Origin: Actinomycetaceae bacterium | GTDB lineage: Bacteria; Actinomycetota; Actinomycetes; Actinomycetales; Actinomycetaceae | DNA: 64,000 bases | Direction of reading: 5' to 3' | NCBI GenBank assembly: GCA_012516575.1 | Contig: JAAYWS010000125.1 | Location: 1 to 64,000, forward strand | Shown here: positions 8,668 through 18,788 of the stretch, in pieces | Numbering within the stretch: the first letter of the stretch is position 1 | Layout of the letters: every line of letters starts with the position of its first letter | Made by a program: the position numbers and the translations under genes | The notes under the pieces: generated by a model | What the model was told of the DNA's origin: nothing | Database searches by the model: none | The model's input: only the letters and a program-made list of their open reading frames with translations

Positions 8668-10947
8668 TTAAGGGCAGGAGTCAATAACACCATCCGCGGT
8701 TAACGCAATATGCCCGCATTGATCAGTGCGTTTAACAAGTGGCGCATACCAAATATCGAGAGCTTGCTGTGTGGGATGACCGTAGGAGTTATCGCCCACC
8801 GAAACTAAAGAAATATCCGGGGCAAGTACGTGCGCAAGTCGGGCCGACTGATCGGCACTACCATGATGGGCAATAACAACAGCAGTGTAGCGCACACCCA
8901 TCTCCATTCGAGGATCCTCCACACTCGCTAGCAAGTCCGCGATTTGGGTCTGTCTCCAAGCCGTGGAATCTCCCAGAACGTATGTGTCAATGGTCTCGGT
9001 AGCAATATGGACCACGAGGGAATCCGCATTCGTAGTATCTGCACTACCTGTTACAGATGTCGGTCCCAGCACAGTAACGAAAGGAATGCTAGGACCCGAA
9101 AGATAATAAGTGTCGCCAAGGTTGACCGTCTGCCAAGGAATACCAGCCTGCGCAAGCATATCTTTTGCCCATTCGGAGGTATGTTGTGGATAAGGATTCT
9201 CGGAAAACCATACTTCGTCGATATCCGCGTGATTGAGCGCCTCGTTCAACCCCCGCACATGATCGGCATCGAAGTGGCTAATAATAACGAGGTCAATATG
9301 CGAAATATCGGCGTACGTTAAGCACTGCGCTATCCCACCATCCTCGTGACCGACGTCAACCAGCACAGTAGCATCCCCCGAACGTGCAAGTAACGCCGAT
9401 CCTTGCCCCACATCGCATTGAATTACCTCCCAGTTACCGGGACCGCTTGGCATCTGTCCAATCCGAAATCCGCCAAGCAACCCAATAACAAAGCCAATAC
9501 CGATCACGCCAATCATCCAGACGCGGCTCGAGAGGCGCACAGTTAACCCAATAAGGGCTACGAATACGGCGCTATTCGCCATGAATGCGGTTTCCAGCGA
9601 TACGCCGGAGCCTGGAAGACCTATTAAGACATCGGTGACCGTGACAATCCAGCGCGCGCTCAACTCCGCACACAGCAGGAAAGGATAAGAAAGAGTAGGA
9701 AGCGATGGCAAAATTACCGATCCGACTAGTCCACTCATGGTGAGGATCGGAATTACCGGTGCTACCAGAGCATTTGCCAGCGCAGTCCACACCGATGCAT
9801 GGTCTTGAATCGCCAGCAGGAAGGGAAAAGTCGCGAGCGCAGCAACCAGTGGAATCGCAAGTAACCCGGCCAGCACGTTCGGCATTAACCGCGAAAGCCT
9901 TTCGGTCAGCCAATATCCCGCTAATATAATTGCTGCAGTTGCCATTACGGACAGTTGAAAACCGACCGTGCGCGCCAGTGCGGGACTAAACAACGAAACA
10001 CCGATGACGGTAAGGCTCAGCAACGGAAATGCCATGCTGGGACGTTTGAGCGCTATCGCCCCGCATACAAACAGTCCCATAATAGTTGCGCGTAATACTG
10101 AAGGTTCCGGAGAAACAACCGCGACCAAAGCACCCAGCACAATAAGCGTGGCCAATCCGGTAAGTATCGGCCATCTGCGCGAAACGGCAAGCAGTACAGC
10201 TGTGATCACCAAAGATACATGTGCTCCGGATACCGCAGTCAAGTGGGACAGTCCTAGAATGCGCATATTCGACACCGTTAGCGGGTCAAGCCCAGAGTCA
10301 TCTCCAAGTACTACCCCCGCGACCAACGCCCACGAATCGCCCTTGCTACTCGTTAGCGCCAGTAGCTCGCTGTGGATCTGATTCGCATACGCCCGTACTC
10401 CACGATTCTCGGCTAGCTGTTGACCTGCGATCACATGAATACGTGCCTGGGCGCGGTCACCATCCCATGTTTCTTCAACTACTCCGCTGACGACGACGGT
10501 ATTACCACGGTTTCCCAGATCATGTTCGTCCGGATCCCAGGCAATTCGAACGTTTGCGGCGGATGTATACTGACGACCATTTATTTCTATTGTCGAAACA
10601 GCTATCCGAGAATTGAGTTGCTGACCGTCATTCGTGGGTTGCGGGTAGTCGAGGATATCCCCGCTAATAGTTACGTAGCGGCCTTGATCGCGAGCGATGA
10701 CCAGCGGATCGCGCATCATGCTTTCATCATGTGCCCACGTTGTTGCAGTGGCAGTGACCATGCTAATTCCGCTAATAATAATCAGGCCTGCATAGCTGGC
10801 CGAAGTACGCCGGCTGACCATTATTCCTATTCCGGTTACTATTGCTCCGGCAAGGATCATCCATATAAAGCCGCGGGTTGCTACCGAAGCAATTACCCAC
10901 ACAATCCCGGCAGGTAATCCAAGCCGGATATCTTGCCGCCCGCCCAC
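8668..10947 (-). CDS. comEC: ComEC/Rec2-type DNA uptake channel
   Basis: A 759-residue polytopic membrane protein that carries single-stranded DNA across the cytoplasmic membrane during transformation. An N-terminal OB-like region (about 75-190) is followed by the competence domain, with the family signature LGLSHLTAVSGAH near 235 and many helices. A C-terminal metallo-beta-lactamase-like domain (about 510-755) carries ISHFDADHVRGL and AHHGSADQS. All metal-binding histidines expected for the domain's first motif are present. Directly follows comEA; the two probably form one operon with holA. Confidence 0.93.
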   Translation of the reverse strand: MGGRQDIRLGLPAGIVWVIASVATRGFIWMILAGAIVTGIGIMVSRRTSASYAGLIIISGISMVTATATTWAHDESMMRDPLVIARDQGRYVTISGDILDYPQPTNDGQQLNSRIAVSTIEINGRQYTSAANVRIAWDPDEHDLGNRGNTVVVSGVVEETWDGDRAQARIHVIAGQQLAENRGVRAYANQIHSELLALTSSKGDSWALVAGVVLGDDSGLDPLTVSNMRILGLSHLTAVSGAHVSLVITAVLLAVSRRWPILTGLATLIVLGALVAVVSPEPSVLRATIMGLFVCGAIALKRPSMAFPLLSLTVIGVSLFSPALARTVGFQLSVMATAAIILAGYWLTERLSRLMPNVLAGLLAIPLVAALATFPFLLAIQDHASVWTALANALVAPVIPILTMSGLVGSVILPSLPTLSYPFLLCAELSARWIVTVTDVLIGLPGSGVSLETAFMANSAVFVALIGLTVRLSSRVWMIGVIGIGFVIGLLGGFRIGQMPSGPGNWEVIQCDVGQGSALLARSGDATVLVDVGHEDGGIAQCLTYADISHIDLVIISHFDADHVRGLNEALNHADIDEVWFSENPYPQHTSEWAKDMLAQAGIPWQTVNLGDTYYLSGPSIPFVTVLGPTSVTGSADTTNADSLVVHIATETIDTYVLGDSTAWRQTQIADLLASVEDPRMEMGVRYTAVVIAHHGSADQSARLAHVLAPDISLVSVGDNSYGHPTQQALDIWYAPLVKRTDQCGHIALTADGVIDSCP

Positions 10948-10958
10948 TTTTATTCGGA

Positions 10959-11768
10959 TTAGACGGTGACATGGGGACGTAGCTGATCTAGCGTTTTTGG
11001 CCCAATACCATTAACTTCAATCAGTTGTTCGACGCTGGTAAAAGACCCGTTGTCATGTCGCCACGTCATAATCGCTTCGGCAGTCACGGGACCAATACCC
11101 GGTAGTGTTTCCAGCTCGCTGGCACTAGCGGTATTAATATTAACCAGCCCGGAACTGCCCGAGCTTTGACTCGTCGCACCATACTCAGCAGGCTCCTCGC
11201 CGTGCGCAGGCACATGAATGTGTTCTCCATCGGAAACATGGGCGGCTAGATTAATAAGCGCTGGATCAGCGTCTTCGCTTAATCCGCCGGCTGCTTCGAC
11301 GACGTCGTTGACGCGGGCTGGATGCGGAACTTCCACTAATCCGGGCGAGACTACCGCACCGGACACGTGGACTACGATCACTGCCGGTTCTCCCCCGGCT
11401 AATATTTGTTGCCCGGAAGCGTCCACCTGCCCGGTACTGCCCGGACTGTTTCCTGTTTCCTCACTAGCGCCCGTCTCCTGTGGACTTACTGGCTGGGCTG
11501 GCGGGTGTTCACTGCCCTCGTAAGCTTCCACTGCCATCAGTTGCCGAGAAAAGACGACAGTGATGGTAACAATCGCGGCCAAGATCAAGCCCATTGCGAC
11601 AATCTTTAAAGCGTCCGCCGAAAGCACTATTCGGGTGCGTGGTGCAGGCATAGTTAAAGCACCGATATCATCTCCTGCGCCCATTGCTAGCGCACGCCGG
11701 GCGTATCCGCGAGGAGAACGCATAGTTCGCGCGGCCGTTTCAGATAGTCGTGGTGGGGGATGTTCCAT
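10959..11768 (-). CDS. comEA: ComEA-type DNA-binding competence protein
   Basis: A 269-residue membrane-anchored DNA receptor. One helix at about 54-72 anchors it; a Pro/Ser/Gly-rich spacer (about 85-120) leads to a SLBB domain (VIVVHVSGAV onward). The C-terminus is a helix-hairpin-helix repeat with NINTASASELETLPGIGP and VNGIGPKTLDQL. The order comEA-comEC matches the competence operon of Gram-positive bacteria. No ribosome site precedes the ATG at 11768, so a leaderless start or another start codon is possible. No pilus genes are in view. Confidence 0.92.
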   Translation of the reverse strand: MEHPPPRLSETAARTMRSPRGYARRALAMGAGDDIGALTMPAPRTRIVLSADALKIVAMGLILAAIVTITVVFSRQLMAVEAYEGSEHPPAQPVSPQETGASEETGNSPGSTGQVDASGQQILAGGEPAVIVVHVSGAVVSPGLVEVPHPARVNDVVEAAGGLSEDADPALINLAAHVSDGEHIHVPAHGEEPAEYGATSQSSGSSGLVNINTASASELETLPGIGPVTAEAIMTWRHDNGSFTSVEQLIEVNGIGPKTLDQLRPHVTV

Positions 11769-11874
11769 AAAGAGAATAGTGCCTGATATTCAACTCGCTG
11801 TTTTTGCTGCGATGAAATCCGTGGATAAACATGACACGAAGCGTTCTGTGGACAAACTCGCCTGTCTGGTCCCC

Positions 11875-11880
11875 TACAAT
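11875..11880 (+). promoter_or_regulatory. -10 box for the leaderless HerA-like gene
   Basis: TACAAT ends seven bases before the A of the ATG at 11887, with no ribosome site between. A possible -35 (TGGACA, 11849-11854) sits at a long 20-base spacing. Confidence 0.55.
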
Positions 11881-11886
11881 AAATCC

Positions 11887-13503
11887 ATGGTCTCTCCTGC
11901 TGACAGTCACACCCCGGAAATTTCTAGCTACGCACGTACCGTTCACCATGGCTATGCCTTTGACGATGCTTTCACTATCGGCACGTACCTTGACAACGGC
12001 ACTCCACTACCCGGCGTCGACGTCAATATTCCTTTGTCTATGCTTAACCGTCACGGATTAATAGCAGGAGCCACTGGTACAGGAAAAACACGCACCGTTC
12101 AATTGCTTGCTGAGGCGCTGTCGAATCAGGGTGTCCCAGTTTTCCTCACTGATATTAAAGGCGACCTTACCGGTTTACTTGAACCTGGAACCGAATCAGA
12201 ACGGCTACGACAACGAGCTGCTACTCAAGGACAAATCTGGGCTCCGGCGTCGTTCCCGTGTGAGCTTTACGCACTGGGTGGTCGTGGTAACGGTACGCCG
12301 ATTCGAACTACGGTTACCGATTTCGGCCCTATTTTACTTGCTAAAGTTCTGGGGTTAAACAGCACCCAAGAGTCCGCGTTATCGCTTATCTTTCATTGGG
12401 CAGATTCCGAACAGCTTGCACTCATTGATCTGAACGATTTGCGTGCCGTCACCAGTTACCTGGCCTCTGCCGATGGTAAGGAGATTCTGACGCAAATCGG
12501 TGGAATTGCGCCCGCAACCGCCGGAGTGATTTTACGCGAGATTGCTGTTTTGCAGGCCCAAGGTGCTGATGCTTTCTTTGGTGAACCGGCTTTCGAAATT
12601 TCCGAGTTTATTCGGCAGCACGCAGACGGACGCGGAATTATTTCTTTGCTTGAACTACCCGATGTGCAATCGCGTCCCGCACTTTTTTCGACGTTTATTA
12701 TGTGGCTGTTGGCAGAACTATTTGAAACCATGCCCGAAGTCGGCGATGTAGACAAACCTCAACTAGTTTTCTTTTTCGACGAAGCTCACCTGCTGTTTAA
12801 TAAAGCATCCGAAGAATTTCTTTCTCTCGTTGTTCAAACTGTGCGCCTCATTCGTTCCAAAGGCGTGGGTATTTTCTTTATTACACAAAGCCCCAAGGAT
12901 ATACCTGAAGATGTACTCGCCCAGCTCGGAGCTAAAATCCAGCATGCGTTACGTGCACACACTCCAAATGAAGCAAAAGCACTGCGCGAAACCGTCAAGA
13001 CTTTCCCGATATCTGAACTGGACCTTGAACAAGTTCTCCCAGCACTCGGGACTGGGGAAGCAATTGTGACTGTCCTCGACCCTCAAGGTCGGCCTACTCC
13101 GGTCGCGCCGACGCGAATCTGGGCCCCAGCGGCGGTTATGGGAGTAGCGTCAGATGAAGCTATTACTAATGCGCTGGCTAACTCCGTATCCTTATCCCGC
13201 TACTCCAAACTAATTGATCCAGAATCGGCGATGGAGATACTCAATAAGCGCATTGCTGAACAAGCCCGAGCGAAAGAGGCCGCAAAAGAGCAGGACCGGC
13301 TGGTCCGTGAACTAGAAAAGCAACTCGCCGCAGAAAAACGTGCCGCGGAAAAAGAAATCCAACGCCGCCAACGTGAAGCCGACAGGGAAGCCGAACGGGC
13401 ACGCAGGCGTCGAGAATCAACGATCGATGCCGTGGTGAAAACCGCCGGGCGAACACTCGCGCGCGAAATTACCCGGGGAATATTCGGGAACCGTCGCCGC
13501 TAA
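11887..13503 (+). CDS. HerA-like (DUF853/YjgR family) ATPase
   Basis: A 538-residue P-loop ATPase of the DUF853 family (E. coli YjgR type), related to HerA/VirB4 DNA-translocating ATPases; cellular role not established. Walker A is GATGTGKTRT (about 59-68) and Walker B is LVFFFDEAHLLF (about 294-305). The last 85 residues are a highly charged Ala/Arg/Glu/Lys coiled coil ending in a basic tail. The ATG at 11887 fits the family start and the -10 just upstream; longer in-frame extensions overlap the comEA promoter. Divergent from comEA, so a link with DNA handling is possible but unproven. Confidence 0.88.
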   Translation: MVSPADSHTPEISSYARTVHHGYAFDDAFTIGTYLDNGTPLPGVDVNIPLSMLNRHGLIAGATGTGKTRTVQLLAEALSNQGVPVFLTDIKGDLTGLLEPGTESERLRQRAATQGQIWAPASFPCELYALGGRGNGTPIRTTVTDFGPILLAKVLGLNSTQESALSLIFHWADSEQLALIDLNDLRAVTSYLASADGKEILTQIGGIAPATAGVILREIAVLQAQGADAFFGEPAFEISEFIRQHADGRGIISLLELPDVQSRPALFSTFIMWLLAELFETMPEVGDVDKPQLVFFFDEAHLLFNKASEEFLSLVVQTVRLIRSKGVGIFFITQSPKDIPEDVLAQLGAKIQHALRAHTPNEAKALRETVKTFPISELDLEQVLPALGTGEAIVTVLDPQGRPTPVAPTRIWAPAAVMGVASDEAITNALANSVSLSRYSKLIDPESAMEILNKRIAEQARAKEAAKEQDRLVRELEKQLAAEKRAAEKEIQRRQREADREAERARRRRESTIDAVVKTAGRTLAREITRGIFGNRRR

Positions 13504-13514
13504 CCGAGTGAGCG

Positions 13515-14486
13515 TTACGCGTCGTACGTCAACGTAGCGGTGATTGATCTGCTCCGCCCAGCGCCAAGTCCGATACTTCCTGCCGCGTCGGGGCGGTTAA
13601 AAGCATCCGAAACATGCGACATGGGTTGTAAAGCGATTGCTGTGCGTTCTCCGTGTTCAAGCCCATCAGCGGTATACACGTGGACTAATGGCGCCTCAGC
13701 AGGTTCTTGCACCATTTCCATCCGAGCATTAGTGACCGGATCGGTAAGCACGGTATTGACTACCCCATCAGCATTCGGAATCAGGCTTCGGAATGACGAA
13801 TCAAGTACGGTGCTTCCCAAATAATCAATTTCGAACGGAGCTTTAACCCCGCCATATGCTGCTTCCCCGGCCAACGGGATCATGTCCGAGTCGACAAGGA
13901 TCCGGGTACGTGCCGGGACACTCACCGACAGGTTCGAAATACTGGACCCTGGGAACTGCAGATATGGACGCCATCCTAAAGATAACGGAATTGGATGCTT
14001 ATTCGTGTTAACGGCTTCCATGCATAGGACAAGGCGTTCTTCGCCGTCTGCTCCGGCTCCAAGCGAATAGGTGACGAAGAGATCAAAAGGCCATGGATAT
14101 CCGGTGGTTCCGGTAAACGAATGCTTCATTTGCAGAGCTTCACCGGCAGAAAGGACCGAAAAATCTTTGTCGGCAACAAGGCCGTGCGTCGCTCCGTTTT
14201 TCATCCATGACAAGTCGTAATCACGACCGCCGAAGGAATAAATGGACTGGCTGATCCGCCCAGCCCACGGTGCCATTATCTGACTCCGGTAACCAACACC
14301 GTTACGCAGTTCTTCAGCGGACTGGTAACCTGCAATAACATTTTTACCTGGCACAGGTTCCCATGACAGAAGGGTTGCTCCACGCTCGGCAATTATTGCT
14401 TGAGCTCCACTAGGTGCAATAAGTTGCCACGCCGGCATGCCGTCGAAATCGTACTGTTCGATTGACAGGCTATCGGAGAAAGCCAT
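13515..14486 (-). CDS. Aldose 1-epimerase (GalM-like) family protein with altered active site
   Basis: A 323-residue protein with the galactose mutarotase fold: MAPWAGRI, ATHGL, GWRPY and TAIALQPMSHVSDAFN in the family order. The first catalytic-site His is present (about 101). The second position, normally His in a GxHPY context, is Arg (about 173), and the usual Glu of the EPM motif is Gln (about 287). It may therefore bind a sugar without mutarotase activity, or act on another substrate. The ATG at 14486 is chosen because AGGGGG lies six bases upstream. It converges with the HerA-like gene and stands alone. Confidence 0.82.
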   Translation of the reverse strand: MAFSDSLSIEQYDFDGMPAWQLIAPSGAQAIIAERGATLLSWEPVPGKNVIAGYQSAEELRNGVGYRSQIMAPWAGRISQSIYSFGGRDYDLSWMKNGATHGLVADKDFSVLSAGEALQMKHSFTGTTGYPWPFDLFVTYSLGAGADGEERLVLCMEAVNTNKHPIPLSLGWRPYLQFPGSSISNLSVSVPARTRILVDSDMIPLAGEAAYGGVKAPFEIDYLGSTVLDSSFRSLIPNADGVVNTVLTDPVTNARMEMVQEPAEAPLVHVYTADGLEHGERTAIALQPMSHVSDAFNRPDAAGSIGLGAGRSRSITATLTYDA

Positions 14487-14573
14487 GACCACCCCCTCGT
14501 CAATGAATGCTCATAACTTTACTCATTATCTGCCTGTGGATTGACCCGTTTTCATAGGGTGGACGGCAAGCAA

Positions 14574-14605
14574 TCAGCCCGGGCTTAAAACAAAACCCGG
14601 GCTGA
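14574..14605. terminator. Hairpin after leuS
   Basis: A perfect 10-base stem (TCAGCCCGGG and complement) with a 12-base A-rich loop lies 21 bases beyond the leuS stop. On the minus strand the T-run is in the loop rather than after the stem, so termination strength is uncertain. Confidence 0.6.
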
Positions 14606-14626
14606 CTATCACGTGCTCAAATGTGT

Positions 14627-17515
14627 TTAGGGCACAATATTGACAAGATTTGGTGCGCGCACAATCACCTTACGCGGTGCCCCATCAAGGAATTGCTGTA
14701 CACGCTCGGAAGCCAAAGCAGCCGCTTCCAGATCGGCATCCGAAATATCCGGGGATACCTCGAGACGATCGCGAACTTTCCCGCGTACTTGAACGACGCA
14801 GGTGACCGCATCTTCCACGAGAAGAGATTCATCGGTAACAGTTGGGAAAGGCTCACGAGCTAGCGACGTAGTGTGGCCTAAACGTTCCCAAAGTTCTTCT
14901 GCAACATGCGGAGCTACCGGGGAGACCATCAGTACAAGCTGTTCAGCAACCTCGCGAGTAACCTTCTTGCCGGTTAAATGATTATTGAGCACAATCATCT
15001 TGGCAATCGCGGTATTAATGCGCATAGACTCGAATTCTGCGCGCACGTCCACAATCGTCCGGGCCAGCAGTTTCGCAGTTTCTAGATCGGTTTCCTCATC
15101 GACGACGACGAGTTCGCCGGTTGTTTCATCAACAATATTGCGCCACAAACGCTGCAGGAAACGCTGGGAACCGACAACAGCGCGGGTTTCCCACGGACGA
15201 TCGGCGTCCAGTGGGCCCATGGACATTTCATACAAACGGAAGGTGTCTGCTCCGTACAGTTCGGCCATTTCATCCGGGGTGACAATATTCTTCAGGGACT
15301 TACCCATCTTGCCGTATTCCCGGTTGACCTTTTCGCCGTTCCACTCGTAAGTTACTTCGCCCGAGCCGTCCGCGGCAGCGACTTCAACGACTTCGTCTGC
15401 CGGCACGTATTGGCCGCGCGAGTCAGTGTATGCGTACGCCTGCACATAGCCTTGGTTAAACAGCTTATGGAATGGTTCCGAAGATGACAGGTATCCCAGA
15501 TCGAAAAGTACCTTGTGCCAGAAACGGGCATAGAGCAGGTGGAGAACAGCATGTTCCACCCCGCCAATGTACAGGTCGGTACCGCCGGCCGGTTTTCCTT
15601 CGGTTGGTCCCATCCAGTATTTTTCGTTGTCTGGGTGAACGAAATGTTCAGAATCAACCGGGTCGATGTAGCGCAGCTCGTACCAGCATGATCCTGCCCA
15701 GTTAGGCATCGTATTGGTTTCCCGAGTATACTTCTTCAGTCCATCGCCAAGGTCAAGTTCGACGTTAACCCACTCGTCAAGGCGTCCCAGCGGCGGCTCC
15801 GGGTTAGATTCGGCGTCTTCTGGATCAAAAGCGCGCGGGGTGTAATCCGGAGTGTCCGGAAGTTCTACCGGAAGCATCGAATCCGGCAACGAATGCGCAA
15901 CACCGTCTTCGTCATAGACAATCGGGAAGGGCTCACCCCAGTAACGCTGACGGGAGAAAAGCCAATCGCGCAGACGGTAGGTGATGGCTTCTTGGCCAAT
16001 CCCCTTCTTTTCCATCCATGCGGTAATCGCAGCTTTGCCCTCGTCTTTATTCATTCCGTCGAGGGAGATTTCCTCGTTGGAGGAGTTAATAATCAGCCCG
16101 TCTTCAGTCCATGCCGATTCGCCATCGAAATCTTCCGGGGTTTGAATGGTTGGAATAATCTCGAGGTTGTACTTCGTCGCAAACTCAAAGTCGCGTTGGT
16201 CACCGGACGGTACGGCCATAATCGCGCCGGTACCGTAGCCCATCATGACGTAGTCTGCAGTGAACACCGGAATCTGCGTGTTATTAACCGGATTAGTTGC
16301 AAAAATACCGGTAAAAACGCCCGTCTTTTCCTTTTCTACATCAGCCCGATCCTGATCGGACTTTCGCGATGCAGCAATCTGGTATTCCTTAACTGCGGTT
16401 CGCGGATCCGTAGCTCCACCAGTCCACGCCGCATCCGTGCCTTCCGGCCAGGCAACAGGTAATTCGTCGACGGCGAGCATCGGATGTTCTGGAGAAACCA
16501 CCATAAACGTGGCACCAAACAAGGTATCTGGGCGGGTGGTGAACACGGTTAGCGTATGGTCGCCGTTCGCAGCGTGTGCAATAAAATCAACATTCGCACC
16601 ATAGGATTTGCCGATCCAGTTACGTTGCATAAGCCGGACCTTCTCCGGCCAATCAACCTTGTCGAGGTCCGTAACCAAGCGATCCGAATAAGCAGTAATG
16701 CGCATCATCCACTGACGCAGGTTGCGCTTAAACACCGGATAATTGCCGCGTTCTGAACGACCTTCAGCCGTCACTTCTTCATTCGCAAGTACTGTTCCCA
16801 ATCCCGGACACCAGTTCACTGGAGCATGAGCAATATAGGCTAACCGGCGTGAATCAACTGCTTCCCGCTGTGCTTCAGCGCTCATCTGTGCCCATGGGGT
16901 ACCGTCCGGAGTAGGGATTGAGCCGTCTGCATAGCCTGCGATAAGTTCGCTAATCGGACGTGCGCGACCGGTGACGCCTGCTTCGCGGCCCGGTGCGGCG
17001 TCGTCGTACCACGAATTGTAAATCTGCGAAAAAATCCACTGGGTCCAGCGCACATACGGGGTATCCGTGGTGGCAATAACCCGTCGCTTTTCGTGCGACA
17101 TGCCCAGCTTGCGAAGCTGACGTGCCATATTGGCAATGTTTTCTTCCGTCGTTACACGAGGATGCTGACCGGTTTGAACCGCGTACTGTTCTGCGGGCAG
17201 GCCAAAGGAATCGTAGCCCATCGTGTACAGCACATTCTTGCCCTGCATACGGTGGTAGCGTGCTAAACAATCCGTCGCAATAAAGCCGAGCGGATGGCCC
17301 ACGTGCAAACCTTTACCCGAAGGATACGGGAACATATCAAGTAGGTAGTAAGTCTCGGCCGGAACCGTACCATCATCAGCAAGTGCGCCCGCCGGATTAG
17401 GAGCATTAAAGGTTTCTTCTGCATCCCAACGGTCTTGCCATTTTGCTTCAATAGCGTTCGCAAGTTCAGCTGTGTAGCGATGCGCGAAAGTAGCCTCCGG
17501 TGCCGGATTCGTCAT
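14627..17515 (-). CDS. leuS: Leucyl-tRNA synthetase
   Basis: A 962-residue class Ia aminoacyl-tRNA synthetase attaching leucine to tRNA-Leu. The HIGH-type motif is HVGH in [13 protein letters not shown]. The CP1 editing domain lies in the middle ([19 protein letters not shown]), and the KMSKS-type loop is KMGKS, the form I know from actinobacterial LeuRS. The C-terminal anticodon-binding and tail domains are complete. The ATG at 17515 has GGAGGAG upstream; an 18-residue extension upstream has no support. Confidence 0.98.
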   Translation of the reverse strand: MTNPAPEATFAHRYTAELANAIEAKWQDRWDAEETFNAPNPAGALADDGTVPAETYYLLDMFPYPSGKGLHVGHPLGFIATDCLARYHRMQGKNVLYTMGYDSFGLPAEQYAVQTGQHPRVTTEENIANMARQLRKLGMSHEKRRVIATTDTPYVRWTQWIFSQIYNSWYDDAAPGREAGVTGRARPISELIAGYADGSIPTPDGTPWAQMSAEAQREAVDSRRLAYIAHAPVNWCPGLGTVLANEEVTAEGRSERGNYPVFKRNLRQWMMRITAYSDRLVTDLDKVDWPEKVRLMQRNWIGKSYGANVDFIAHAANGDHTLTVFTTRPDTLFGATFMVVSPEHPMLAVDELPVAWPEGTDAAWTGGATDPRTAVKEYQIAASRKSDQDRADVEKEKTGVFTGIFATNPVNNTQIPVFTADYVMMGYGTGAIMAVPSGDQRDFEFATKYNLEIIPTIQTPEDFDGESAWTEDGLIINSSNEEISLDGMNKDEGKAAITAWMEKKGIGQEAITYRLRDWLFSRQRYWGEPFPIVYDEDGVAHSLPDSMLPVELPDTPDYTPRAFDPEDAESNPEPPLGRLDEWVNVELDLGDGLKKYTRETNTMPNWAGSCWYELRYIDPVDSEHFVHPDNEKYWMGPTEGKPAGGTDLYIGGVEHAVLHLLYARFWHKVLFDLGYLSSSEPFHKLFNQGYVQAYAYTDSRGQYVPADEVVEVAAADGSGEVTYEWNGEKVNREYGKMGKSLKNIVTPDEMAELYGADTFRLYEMSMGPLDADRPWETRAVVGSQRFLQRLWRNIVDETTGELVVVDEETDLETAKLLARTIVDVRAEFESMRINTAIAKMIVLNNHLTGKKVTREVAEQLVLMVSPVAPHVAEELWERLGHTTSLAREPFPTVTDESLLVEDAVTCVVQVRGKVRDRLEVSPDISDADLEAAALASERVQQFLDGAPRKVIVRAPNLVNIVP

Positions 17516-17611
17516 GATTCTCCTCCACTTTGTCAGTATTTTTCTATGGTATCGCAGGCTTTGAACCAACTACCGGACCGTCCGATGTGAGACACAAGAC
17601 GTATCAAGCAT

Positions 17612-17617
17612 TAAAGT
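17612..17617 (+). promoter_or_regulatory. Candidate -10 box for leaderless HIT gene
   Basis: TAAAGT ends eight bases before the ATG at 17625, and no ribosome site is present. A weaker match than the others in this window. Confidence 0.4.
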
Positions 17618-17624
17618 TAACCTT

Positions 17625-18068
17625 ATGGCTAGTGTTTTTACGAAAATCATAAACGGTGAGATTCCTGGACGTTTCGTCTGGGCAGATCAGTCGGTAGTTG
17701 TTATGGCAACCATCGAGCCCACCCGCCCTGGGCATGTCATGGTGATTCCCCGAGCGCAGGTCAATAAGTATTCCGACGTCGATCCGGAAGTTTTTGCGCA
17801 CGCGATGAAAGTGTCCCAGATTATTGGGCGTGCTCAAGAATTAGCTTTTGATGTGCCGCGAGCAATTGTGTCTATCCTCGGGTTCGAGGTGCCACACACC
17901 CATATTCATGTGATCCCGGCAGAATCGGAAGACGCCGCTAAGTTTAGTAACGCCAAATTAGCTCCTGGCGCTGAATTAGATGAGGCAATGGAAAAGCTCC
18001 GTGCGGCCCTGGTCGAAAGCGGCTATGGCGAATTTGTTCCGGCACACATGGATAAGCTAGAAAACTAA
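17625..18068 (+). CDS. HIT family nucleotide-binding hydrolase
   Basis: A 147-residue histidine-triad protein. The triad HTHIHVIP is at residues 91-98, with EPTRPGHVMVIP earlier, as in Hint/HinT-like enzymes that cleave nucleoside phosphoramidates or AMP esters. The exact substrate cannot be told from sequence. No ribosome site precedes the ATG, so translation is likely leaderless. Its last 12 bases overlap the 3' end of the converging VKOR gene. Confidence 0.9.
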   Translation: MASVFTKIINGEIPGRFVWADQSVVVMATIEPTRPGHVMVIPRAQVNKYSDVDPEVFAHAMKVSQIIGRAQELAFDVPRAIVSILGFEVPHTHIHVIPAESEDAAKFSNAKLAPGAELDEAMEKLRAALVESGYGEFVPAHMDKLEN

Positions 18069-18752
18069 CGCCCACTTATCCCAAAACCAGATAACGGTAA
18101 ACGCCACCAAGACGACGTAAACCAAAACGATAATAATCCAGCGGTTTCGCACCAGTGCCGAACCCGCTTTTTCAGCACCGCTCCCCCATGCACCAGCTTG
18201 CATAGTACGAGCCAGTAAGTGCACAAAAAGCGGAATAGTGGCCAGCCATGTCACCACACAATACGGGCAGAGCGAACCTTCTACTACATAAGACTGATAT
18301 CCAAACCAGACTATCCACATAATGCCGAGGCTGGCGCCGAGGGTTGCCAGTTTCCACAGCCAAAAATCGAATCGTCCGCGTGCTAGTAGTACTAAGCCAA
18401 GGCCCGTGATACCGGCGAAGAAAGCCAATCCGAGAACCGAGTTAGAAACTCCGAAAAAGACTTCGTTTTGCCATGCGCCTATCCACGTGCCGCAACCTAA
18501 CAACGGGTTAATATCGCACAACAAGTGTGCACTCGGATCAGATAGCCGTTCTTTTTCGCTCATGATCAGCATGAGCGAGGCGAACATGCCAACCAAACCG
18601 GTGATTGTCATAACGAACGCAAGCTCGCGCGGCGCACCGCCCCGGCGTTGTTCGTCGGTTGGAAGCGCAGCGTAACGTGCGATGCGGCGGTCCAGCTCAG
18701 CTTCAGATAGCTGCTCAACTTCAGATAATTCTTCGGGGCGCTCAGATTCCAT
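18057..18752 (-). CDS. Vitamin K epoxide reductase (VKOR) family protein
   Basis: A 231-residue membrane protein with about five helices and a charged cytoplasmic N-terminus (1-40). It has the redox pair CPYC (Cys162, Cys165) and the loop pair Cys79/Cys87 in LLCDINPLLGCG. In actinobacteria such proteins replace DsbB, reoxidising a periplasmic DsbA-like oxidase and passing electrons to quinone. No DsbA partner is fused to it or next to it. GGAG lies ten bases before the ATG. Confidence 0.92.
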   Translation of the reverse strand: MESERPEELSEVEQLSEAELDRRIARYAALPTDEQRRGGAPRELAFVMTITGLVGMFASLMLIMSEKERLSDPSAHLLCDINPLLGCGTWIGAWQNEVFFGVSNSVLGLAFFAGITGLGLVLLARGRFDFWLWKLATLGASLGIMWIVWFGYQSYVVEGSLCPYCVVTWLATIPLFVHLLARTMQAGAWGSGAEKAGSALVRNRWIIIVLVYVVLVAFTVIWFWDKWALVF

Positions 18753-18788
18753 GCCGGGTGTTCTCCATCTAATGACTACACTTCAACA

